Assembly: GCA_030248065.1 (NCBI GenBank)
Contig: JASAMV010001733.1
Location: 1-64,000, forward strand
Length of the DNA: 64,000 bases
Reading direction: 5' to 3'
Origin: Rhynchonema sp. JSB1_4
Taxonomy: Eukaryota; Nematoda; Chromadorea; Monhysterida; Xyalidae
Shown here: positions 45,701 to 55,200 of the stretch, one piece after another
Numbering within the stretch: the stretch's first letter is position 1
Layout: each line of letters begins with the position of its first letter
Position numbers and translations under genes: made by a program
Notes under the pieces: model-generated
Databases searched by the model: none
What the model was told of the DNA's origin: nothing
The model's input: only the letters and a program-made list of their open reading frames with translations

Positions 45701-45928
45701 AGCACGATCAACCAAGTGTGATACGAGTGGTGGTGTGCAGCTAATGTTTCACACGTTGCAGCGTTCAGCAGCGAGCGTCATCTGTCGCGCGTTGACGTGC
45801 GTCGAGCCAGTGCCGTGCCGTACATCATGCGCAAACGATCGTCGCAACGTCGCCTCGACTCGCCCACGCGCGGTCTGTCGCCGAAAACATCGCACGCGTC
45901 CTTCTCCGTGTCGCGCGAGTCGCTATAG
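33743..45928 (+). CDS. WS/DGAT-fold acyltransferase-like membrane protein with long C-terminal tail, about 18 exons
   Basis: Exons: 33743-34015, 34218-34491, 34876-35076, about 35379-35497 or 35551 (frame uncertain), 36470-36692, 36893-37136, 38103-38211, 38528-38607, 38915-39069, 39405-39624, 40013-40140, 40548-40685, 41460-41595, 41828-41934, 42233-42403, 44724-44855, 45077-45260, 45762-45928. Apart from exon 4, phases agree; about 1,000 residues. A Ser/Thr-rich cytosolic start is followed by a long hydrophobic segment (exon 2, GFLIGLPFVVIVVVCLCIVC). The acyltransferase fold is recognised by CIVTLQSPIDVDDARRLI, KRVTWARISNMDQLLRAERI, LLAFVAGALRRHF, NVRVCVPVSNRDYLPIG, CYVPVPDDCRASFGF and LTADTRLFAEPDTLL. 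In the family these enzymes join fatty acyl-CoA to alcohols or diacylglycerol. Here the HHxxxDG site reads MQASLGN and the ND motif reads IE, so acyl transfer is doubtful. The last six exons form a Ser/Arg-rich tail with two coiled-coil stretches (SLEELERLLSTVQNELDQM; YVAKLAELERKMEDFHNS). Confidence 0.8.
35879..36321. mobile_element. hAT-like element, GGATACCGGATACCC type, in intron 4
   Basis: A 443-bp element, ends CAGTGGTGTCGTTGGG and its exact complement, 8-bp duplication CAGTGTCG (35871-35878, 36322-36329). It carries repeats of GGATACCGGATACCC and a GCTTGCGCTAGCAAGCGATTTT palindrome, the diverged form of the GC core of the other elements. Confidence 0.88.
37485..37577. repeat. Two direct copies of an element interior
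   Basis: CATTTTAACTGTTTAGCACC with the following ATTTACATTATTTTGACAAC occurs twice in tandem (37485-37530, 37532-37577). It matches the interior of the TATACTTGCG elements. GGAAAAAAAACGG blocks near 38341-38390 may be the other part of a decayed, enlarged copy filling this intron. Confidence 0.5.
41054..41443. mobile_element. MITE with TATACTTGCG ends, copy 2, at a splice acceptor
   Basis: A 390-bp element, perfect TATACTTGCG inverted ends, exact 8-bp duplication CGATTGAC (41046-41053, 41444-41451). It is highly similar to 15484-15899. It ends 16 bp before the exon at 41460, so the retained duplication forms part of the 3' splice-site region. Confidence 0.9.
43001..43287. mobile_element. MITE with TATAGGCAATCC ends, copy 1
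   Basis: A 287-bp element, inverted ends TATAGGCAATCC and complement, similar in opposite orientation to 43620-43910. A TA at each tip fits a TA target duplication as in Tc1/mariner-type MITEs. Confidence 0.7.
43487..44055. mobile_element. MITE with TATTGGTCGCACAATGA ends, split by a later insertion
   Basis: Matches 7065-7336 along both halves, interrupted after AAGAGCACC by the 291-bp element 43620-43910 and resuming at CATTGCTGCGGGTCTGAAAC. The right end is slightly decayed (CCAGTA). Confidence 0.75.
43620..43910. mobile_element. MITE with TATAGGCAATCC ends, copy 2
   Basis: A 291-bp element inserted into the MITE above. Comparison with the unsplit copy at 7065 shows the junction directly and supports a TA target duplication. 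Confidence 0.75.
45539..45697 (+). mobile_element. Truncated retroposon with 11-bp target duplication
   Basis: A 159-bp insertion in the last intron, flanked by an exact 11-bp direct repeat ACCAGCACGAT (45528-45538, 45698-45708) and ending AATAAACCAACC. A long target duplication plus a simple-sequence tail is the mark of target-primed reverse transcription. A near copy lies at 31549-31706. Confidence 0.65.
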
Positions 45929-48890
45929 CACCGCCAGCTGGCTTCATGTCAGCGATCTGTGTATTGATGGTTTGATATCGAACTTGGTGATCACCATCGG
46001 ACTCGTCTGAATATAGATGTACCTAAACCGGTCGGATCTGATTCGATTCGATCAGCAAGTTTGATACCGTTGATTATTCTGCACGAGAACTATACTGTAA
46101 TTTGTGCGAAAACGGTCAGGTTTGACCACATTCACGTTTCAAGAATACGCAAGATTGCAATCAAATCACGCTTTTGGCGGTACTGTTCAGACGACCAGTG
46201 CTTGACAGTTGTGTTACACGATTGAAGCGTTCGTGGATCTGTGATCAGATAGATGCGTACGGGCTCAGCTTGAACGCTCAACAATGTATGCGGTCAGATC
46301 AGACCAACAACAACAATGGAATTTAGGCTCAGGCGTAGCTGGTGTCAGTGTGTATGCCATATTTCTTGATGCTTATTCTGCGGTGCCGGTGCGTCACTAA
46401 GTTAGAGTCACAATATTTTGCCCCGTTGGCAACGCTGCTCATCCCTAACATACGAGTGCAAATTGCTTCACAAAGAAACAGTTATCGTCTCCAACTGATA
46501 ATCTCGGTCAGGTTTTTATGTCACTATTTTTATTTGGTGTTCGTAATTTTATACAGTGGTATCGTATCTATATAGTGAGTGAACCACGCTGTGCAAGAGC
46601 GATTTTTCCATGTGATGTTGTTGTTCGGAACAAGTCCAGTTGATTCACTAGTATATATTCTGTCTCGCATCTTCAAGTATGAAACTCAGTAAATCACGTG
46701 ACACGGATTTTTTCTCCTTGTTGCGTCTCTTCTCGTTGCGGTTGTTGATTCACAATTCACTTTTGTTCAGATTCTGAGACTTATTCTTGGTCAGGCGTTT
46801 TTTCATAATTTGCTGACTTTTCACATAAATTTGCTCATTCCTTCCAGCTATCGCAGCGCGCTGCTTGGTTGTTCAGATTGATTACTTCTGATGTTTCACG
46901 GTTTACATGTGTACGTATCATGGTTACTACATAGTTATGCTAGATCTCGCGATTCGGCTTCTTTTTTGTGTCACAAGGAGAATATTGCACAACATTTGTG
47001 CGAGGAGATTATATTTTGATTTTTGACGGTTTTACTTTAACAAACTTGAATACCAGTTCCAAAATTACACGGTTTCTGCTGTGCTTCTTGGATGTCTATG
47101 TATGGGCTCGATCAGATAGACCCGAACCACGAAATGTGATTTTTTCTGTGTCCGTGTTTAGGGATTTGAAAAAAAACGAAACCCGAAACACAAAGCATGA
47201 TATTCGAAAATGTTTCAACTGACGAATTGATTGTTCGCGTCTAAAACCGAAACATTTTCGAGTATCATGCTTTGTGTTTTGAGTTTTTTCAAATCCCGAA
47301 AAACGGGCGGGCGAGCCCTAAGTCGCGATACAGTAACCAACCAGCTGCCTGCTGCAAATCTTATACATACATTGTTGAACTAGTCAAATATCATATTCGG
47401 GAAATCAAACGAGCATTTACACGTTTCTGTATTTATAAGGTATTTGTTGTCTTCATTATGTTTAAACCTGCCCCGCCACTATTGATTTTTGAAAATTTTG
47501 TTTTTTTTTTTTTTTTTTTTCTGTCCCCCACATCGAGACGAACCTACCTCCTCTCTTCCCCTAATACATACCGAAATTAATCCATAAACACCGGGTTCTC
47601 GGAACAAAATCCAAAAAAAACACACCCCCCTTTTTTAAAAAATTGCAACGATGGCCGACTGCTTCTTATCACAAGCATACGGTAGTCACGTGATCTTGCC
47701 CAGGCGTTTTGTACAGTGCCGCTCTGTTTGTTAGTGCATAACACACGTGTTGCAAGCGCGCGCACTGGCAGCACTGTGTACTGGGAGCGTAAAGTCGGGA
47801 GCGTAAAGTCCCTAATAGCATACTGTAAGCCTATTACAATTGGCGGTAATTCAAAATTTTGTTCCTATCTGACGTGATTGCCAAGAAGTAGGGGTCTCTA
47901 TTTTTTTTAATTTTGTTCCCGAGAACCGGTGTTTATCGATTGATTTCGATATAAAATCTGCACTAAATCAAAAGTCATGAATGAAAACCTTATTCGTCTC
48001 GATGTCGGCAACTAAATTAGAGCAAAAAAACAAGCCAAAAATTTCAAATATCAATAGTGGCGGGCCAGGTTTAACGGTTTTGCAAATATTGTTTGTTGGT
48101 CAAGTTGGAATACTGTATATCTATGCTGTAGTGTGCGTTTTTTTGTCTGATCGTCGGTCCCGGGCCAGTCTTTTATGTCATTCTGTGATACTAACAGTTT
48201 TATGATTTTCACATCAACGCCATTTTCTCAAAGAAAAGTTGTGGCATACCATATTGTTGCACGGGAGATTTGAGGAAAGAGCGAATGCCTCGGAGATGGG
48301 TGATCGACCGGGGTACAGAATCTCTTTGGCCTTTCACAGTCAGCGTTGTCTTTTTGGTGCCCCCAGGTTCCCGTTTAGGCGGAAAATGCATGCCCTCCCA
48401 GCAAAACATCAGCTAGCCGAATCTGTTACGGAACAGTGCGCTTATGTAAGCGAGTTAACTGGTGTTTCGTTGTCAACGGCCATGATCACCCTTCTCCGTC
48501 CGGCAAGCTTCCTCTCTTGATACACCCTTTTTAAATTTTGGCGGATAAATGTTCTTAACGTGCTGGTGGATGATGTGATAATTCAATGAACGAAAAAACT
48601 AAACGACGCAGATTATGACATTTTAGCAGAACAATTACAAGGTGTATGATTTAAAACCAGAGTAATGCTCAAAAACTAAGCGAGAGGCTGTGTGAATCAA
48701 GGGGAGGCTGGGACACCGTGACTGAAACATCAACAGGTAACACAGTATATATCAACACCTGCCAGTCGGGCATTGCAAATGAACCGACCCACGCGCCTGG
48801 TCTAGTCTTGGTTCACGGAATCTGTTTGCAGTTTTCTACTGGCATGCCTGAATATTGTCAAGATATAAATAATAGCAACGCAACTCAATC
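45929..48890. other. Intergenic, no confident gene
   Basis: AT-rich with poly-T near 47500 and one foldback (47161-47297). A 93-codon + strand frame at 48239-48520 has no recognised domain. No poly(A) signal for the upstream gene was fixed. Confidence 0.4.
47161..47297. mobile_element. 137-bp foldback element
   Basis: GGGATTTGAAAAAAAACG with ACACAAAGCATGATATTCG pairs with GAGTATCATGCTTTGTGT and TTTTTTCAAATCCC. It is a near-perfect hairpin of about 55 bp arms. Confidence 0.65.
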
Positions 48891-49160
48891 ATGATGTTTC
48901 ACACGCTGGTGCTAGCAGCCATTCCACTGCTGCTAATTGTTGTGGCACATTCGGATGACGACGATTTGCACGAGCACGAAAACAGTGCACTGTTCGATAT
49001 CGATTACCACGCATCAGTTGCATTCATTGTGGTATTCTCAATCGTGGCCTTCGTTGTTAGCGTTAGTCAATGGGGCACAGTCTTCCTCCCTCTTCATGAC
49101 GTTATCACGACCCGGCATCATAAAGAATATTCACTGTCGGATGGTATATTCGGAGGTTAA
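48891..49160 (+). CDS. Possible small membrane protein
   Basis: The 89-codon frame starts MMFHTLVLAAIPLLLIVVAHS, which has the form of a signal peptide. It continues DDDDLHEHE and then a hydrophobic segment HASVAFIVVFSIVAFVVSV. A donor-like GTTAGT follows that segment, so the real gene could splice onward, perhaps into the open stretch ending at 49380 (LESCGWPSPVDPQFSVETALS). No family is recognised; it could be chance. Confidence 0.35.
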   Translation: MMFHTLVLAAIPLLLIVVAHSDDDDLHEHENSALFDIDYHASVAFIVVFSIVAFVVSVSQWGTVFLPLHDVITTRHHKEYSLSDGIFGG

Positions 49161-49380
49161 CGCAAACTCTGGGAACCGAAAGGCGTTGGACCAGAGTTCC
49201 CACTTTTTGGTTTATGTACTTGAGAGTTGTGGATGGCCCAGCCCGGTCGACCCGCAGTTTTCAGTCGAAACGGCCTTGAGTTTCGCCCGTGTCGGCATGT
49301 TCCCACAGACGGGCGAGGTGCCAGGCCTCGTCGGTGCGAACATCTCTGGCCAATTGACCTCTAAAAAGCACAAGGAGTAG

Positions 49381-52212
49381 ATCTTCCCTCGTGTGAAACA
49401 TCACGTGTTGTGCACAAGTGCGTGTCGGGGGAGGGCAGGGTCACGGACAATTAAACCACAAGTCAACGGCTTCCTACTGCTCTGTTACAATGAGGAAACA
49501 GCAGTGGGATTTGCCCGTTTGTGCACGAGCGCAAAAACTCAGAAGAATGGCGTGTTCCTGAGTTTGGCCATGCAGTGGTCTGTTGATCAGGTCAAAAATG
49601 TCAGACAAGCCGGGCCGAGCCTCCCCGTTTCCGATCTTTGGTTCACCAAACGGGCTTTCACCACACTGTAGTCTCCACGATAAGGGCACCCAGTAGTTGC
49701 AAATTCGTGCTACCACCACAACTGAGTATTCGTCCCGAGCAAAAGTGCTCTTTATCCATTCGCAACCACATGACGTCAGTTCGATGTTTTCTGGAATGTA
49801 CAAAAAAGTCACAATTTATCTGTGCACAAGATTCAACATTTCCCGCGCCCACCACAGGTGGTGGTACCGTTGTGCTACTGTTGCATTCACCACGAGGACC
49901 CACACGAGGCGCACAGAGGCACACATCGGCGGCAAAGAGGACGGCTGCAATCGAACAACGTCGTTGTGGTGACTGAGAATGTGTGATTGACGGACCGATG
50001 CATCTTGGCTGCTGTAAAATGACATTGACACTATTGACATTCTTCATTGATTTTCTGGCAACACTATTTTGGAAAGGTGCTTTGCATTCCTCTGGCCTGA
50101 ACCAGCTCAAATGGCCTGCTAAATATGCATGGTACATTTGGTTATCGATTCGATTCGCGCGCCAAAACTGACCGACAGTGAAATAAATACATAACTAACA
50201 ATACGAATTATGTGGTATGTTGATAAAAAAACAGCTCACGTCATCAACAAAGCTGCGCACCAGCAGGCACGCTCACCTGATAAAATACACAGAAATGGAT
50301 ACCGTTGATGTTTGTGAACAAGCAATTGATCCGTTTCCTGACACCAAATTCTGTACATGTCGCTGCGATACACCTGTGTGATCGATCTATGGATTTGATA
50401 TCGTTTGAGCCACTATTACGCAGGTTCAAAGTCATCCTTGAGATCATGTAACAAATTAAGGCAATTATCTGTACCTTACGATGGTATGGGTCCCGTCAAC
50501 AAAGTGGAAAGGGATAAAGTGCACCTGATACAGTGACGGTGAAAAAGACAATTGATTATCAACATTGCTTCGCTTAAACTCCTTCTTTGTATTCAATGCT
50601 GATTTATATCGCCTGTTTGCAAGCAGCACATCAAGTCACGAAAAAAGAAACGCCTTTTTATCGGTCAGTTCAGATAAGGGAAATTGCACAGCTGATCTCA
50701 TAACACGAACACACACATCTATTGAGAACATTAGGTATTTTATCTTCTAAGTATGGCAGAATAAGCCACCGAACCAACCGCATCAGTATTTTTTGGCAAA
50801 TTAGTTTTGAGAAACGTGCTAAACCCGGAATTCTTTCTTGGGTTGGGTTCCTGATCTAAGGATGGTGGATTAATCTGTCTGTAAATAGAACCAAATGTGG
50901 GCATTAAAAAGCAAAAAAGGGCGTTTGCTATATTTTTAAAGAGGGTAGTGCGCAAAGTTAGCGAAAAATGTGCATGATAAATAAATCACGTTCGAAGTAA
51001 AAGAAAACTTCCAATCATTTCTCATTTGGATGACGTTTCAATACCACTGTATCAGTCATTGTCTAATAACAGATTTGCAAAAAAGAACAGTCGGAATTGT
51101 TAATTTAACAAAATCAAACAAATGTTTTTTTTACAAAAATCGTTTTTCATACTCGTATAACCGGTCAAAACAATATGCAGAAAAACACAATCAGCACACA
51201 AAATAATCATAGTCGCCACTGAAATCTTTAAAACGCGCCTCCGTGCTTTGTGAGCGGTAATCGCACGTCGAAACTTCTTAACATCAGACTTTTGATGGTA
51301 CAACTTCAACAGGCTTCCATCCAAAAAAACAACGCGCAATAAACAGATTATTAACGAAAAAAGATTGTTTTATTATTTTCGGAGCACAGTTGCAGTTGCT
51401 AAGTACGAAGGGAGCAATGTTCTGGGGCTACATATGTAAATCAATTAAAACATCGTAAATGACGAAATGTGCAAATCACAGCAGATAAACAAAAATAATA
51501 AAAAAAACAGCAACTCTCGAAATGATGTTTCATGTGCTGCACTTCTGTAAACTCGGTCAGGAAAGTAAATTAGCAGAAAGCAATGATAATCATGAAATAA
51601 TAAGAAAGCATAAGACATTAAGACATGAAATAATAAGAAAGCATAACACATTCAAAGCACTTTTTCATATATTTTCTCGATATTCTAGCCAAGTCACACA
51701 ATGGCCCAAATCCTCGAAAGCGCCACCGCCACCGAGTGCAGTTGCGCAACAGTGTATTTGATATATATCTTACGCTCTCCACCTCGGTGCGTAAATTCCC
51801 GTTTATTCCCAAAACATGCGTGCGCTAAAAAAAACGCTGCTGTTCGCCGTTCGCGTAAGCATCGAATTGAGGTCAGCCAGCGAGTCAGCTGAGCTGGAAG
51901 TTGTCATCACCGTGCTTGGTTGGGGGCGCAATCACCCCCGGTTGCGGTTGCGCTTTCGAGAACTTGGGCCCGTACTGCAAGCGCGCAGTTACATACAAAG
52001 CGTGAGAGTTAGAATATGACATTAGTCGACAGCAAGAAAAAATCGTGGTATATTCGGTTTCTCGTGAAGCAATAAAAAGAAGCCATGCATGAACGAAATA
52101 AACACAATGGTAAAGCAGTGTGCGGCGCTTACACTACAATGATAACAGTGATAAAAAAATAAATTATCTCACAAAAAACTTTCTTTTTGGAAAAACTCTA
52201 TGTGCCAATTGC
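49381..52212. other. Intergenic, no confident gene
   Basis: Both strands hold only short frames. It includes a 37-bp tandem duplication (ATGAAATAATAAGAAAGCAT, 51591-51650) and the dispersed repeat 51773-51910. The TTTATT at about 51810 could serve as a reverse-strand poly(A) signal for the tau gene, some 400 bp past its stop. Confidence 0.35.
51773..51910. repeat. Dispersed repeat, copy 2 (partner at 4977-5098)
   Basis: Same orientation as the copy at 4977, sharing CGCTCTCCACCTCGGTGCG, GTTCGCGTAAGC and GAATTGAGGTCAGCCAGC. Small indels separate them. Confidence 0.6.
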
Positions 52213-55200
52213 TTACTCGGCCACAGCTGCTGCTGGTTCTGGCTGCCCGTTTTGACCCTCGCCGCTTTCCAAACGTGCGCCAATTCGCGGCTTGGCATTT
52301 TTGGAGAAATCCGCCTTTTCGTTCAAAATCTGCAATAAAAAGTAAATAATCAGTTTTCAGCCCTGCCCGAGTTTTTTCAAATGTGCCACCAATAATCACG
52401 CAATACATACAACAACATAGAAATTATTGAAAAAATGATGAATAAATAAAACGGGCCTCAGAAAGGACAAAGTGACAGAAAGAATGCAAAACAAAATTTC
52501 GAATCCCACGCACGCAGACAACTTTTATGTTTCATTGGTAGCATGAATCATTAATCTCTGTCGAACTCAGTAATACTGCTGCACCTAAGGTCTTGATTCA
52601 TCGTGAAAATTTTGGTTTGGGATTCGAAGCTTTGACAAATGAAGAGGCCTGTGCAGTGTGTGCACCTATCATTCAATCAAACATCCCAAGAAACGATTTT
52701 TCATCACGCATGGTAAACTTCAGTGAAAGTTCCGGGTCTTGGTCCGGGGGCAGAAAATGTGTGTATCCTACTCAGACTATTACCTGTACATGCCCACCGC
52801 CAGGCTGATGACATGCGTTTGCTAATGAGCCCACTTTAGAACTGGCGTTCGAAAGGTCTAATTTCCGAGTGAAGATCTGAAAAATTTTGGGCCAAAAACG
52901 TAAAAATGCTCACATCAGTTTTTTTCCTGACATTTTTGCGTCGAAATTGTTCACAACGTAATGCTATAGGCACATGCAATAAGCGTAACGAAAGAATCTC
53001 GCTTTTCATTGAGCAACCCAAACCCGCAATAATGAGAAAGATAAACTGATTCTGATAGACAATTGAAGCCCAGTCGCCTTTGATAACGTGTAACAGGCAA
53101 TGAAACTGAACAAGTATTGGGTTAAAATTGCAATTGTAAGCTGTAATTAAAGTTAGACTGTCACCCATGCAAAACTAGGAGCAAAATTTCCGATCCAGTT
53201 TTAAGTAAACTCGGTCTTAAAGCAAAAAACCGTTTTACCGTTTCATCATCAGTCTAAATTGCAAAGGTCGGTCTACGTGTTATAGTGACAAAACCGAACA
53301 CAAAAGTAATATTTGTATTAGTCATGTGACTATGAATGACGCAAAAAAACGCGCAGATGCACTTAGTAAGTATTAAGTCGAAATTCTCCCGAAACCCCAC
53401 AAACACCAAAAGTTCATCCCAAATCCCAACCATACCTTGACATCTCCACCGGCGGGCTTGTGTGCGGCGTTATCCAGTGAGCCAACTTTGGACTGTGCTT
53501 TATTTTTGAAGTCCAACTTTTGCGTTTCGATCTTTTTCTGCCCACCGGTCGGTTTGTGGGTGGCGTTCTGCATACTGCCCACCTTCGACTTGGCGTCCCA
53601 TTTCAGTTTCTGCTCTGCGATCTGGAAATTCAGAACGATTATGTTTAGATCTTTATTTCTTTTCAATTTTATCGTTTGTCAGTTTTAATAAGTTTTCGAT
53701 CGGGCAAACTATAGCTGGGATGGGTTTGGATCACCCGGCATTCTGTGATAGCCATTAATGACGTTCGCCGGCGTGTCGACCGTCAGTTTACATCGCACAA
53801 TCGCGAAGGTAGACTTCATGCGCACTTTTTTGACGCAGAATAAATATTTCAAAACACAAAACTGGATCTAACCGGAAATTGGTTGTTATCGAGATTTATG
53901 AACACTGATGTACATAATTCGACAACAAAAAAGCAGATTAGTGCTTTGCGTGCATAATCGTTCAAAGCTGGAACAGAAACAAATGAACAAGCTTATACTT
54001 CCAAAGGCAAATGTTATAAAAAATAACAGGAAAGAAACTACTAGACATGCAGCAACGGAAATAGGACAACCCCTGAAAGCATTTGGACCTTTTTGGGTTT
54101 GTGATCGGTCCATATTTACAAAACACATTCGTGGTCCAAGACGAACTCCTTTGCACAATGTGCAAAGGTCACTTCACGCACTCAGGGGCAGTGCGTAATA
54201 TACATAATACGCACCATTGTGGTCGTGACCGGGCGTTTTGTGAATATGGCCCATCCAAACACGTGCCAACACAAACCTTGACATTGCCGCCAGTCGGTTT
54301 ATGCGTGGCGTTTTCCATCGACCCGACTCGAGATGACGCGCTCCAGGTTAATTTTTGTGAAAAAATCTGCAAAATATCGTAATCAACAGCAAAACTTGCA
54401 AAACATCTTTTTTGTCAAACATGAAATAAGAAGAGAGAAATAGCGACTCGCTCTCAGCACCTGAATATCATAACAAAATATCGGACCGGCGGCCACAAGA
54501 ATGTGAAAAAGACACACCCTGACCAGGTCTCTGTTCCAAAAAGCAGCGTAGAGATAACGCAAAATTAAGCGAAAGTGGTCGCACAAAGAAAACAGAAAAG
54601 CGGGTACCGGCACGGTGCACACTTGATGATTGTTAATCGCTCAGGTGGATTTAGTGTGTGACGGACAAAACAGCGACTGACAAAACAGCCGTGCCAAAAC
54701 GGCGGTTTTCGAAAGACAGTACCCACTTAAATAGATATGTGCCGAGGACACTGTAGGCCTAAGCCTAAGCCTAACCATAAGCCTAAGCTAAGCCTAAGCC
54801 TAATGACAAAGATAACTGCCGTCAGTACCCGCTGTTTTGTCCACCGCTGTTTTGCCCGTTACCCGATTTAGTTCAGCTTTGACTTTGGGGATCAGCTGTT
54901 TGGGAATTTGAGGGCATCACAACAAGCCGTCTAACTTGCCAAATGGCTGTAGTTCACCTGCTGCAAGTTCAAAGGAGTTCATCAAGTGTGCCAGCACCGA
55001 AATGTTTCACACAGTACAAATATACATACGTCTAATACAGGCAAACTACGCCAACACGAGCCCGATTTCGCAGTTGGCAGAATAGTGAAACATCCATACG
55101 TGGCTGCTGATTTGGGAAATGTTACACGTTGAAGAATACAAAGTGGAGCGTGATGATTTTCTCTTTCTATTCGTTTTGAACACAAACCATCTTCGAAATC

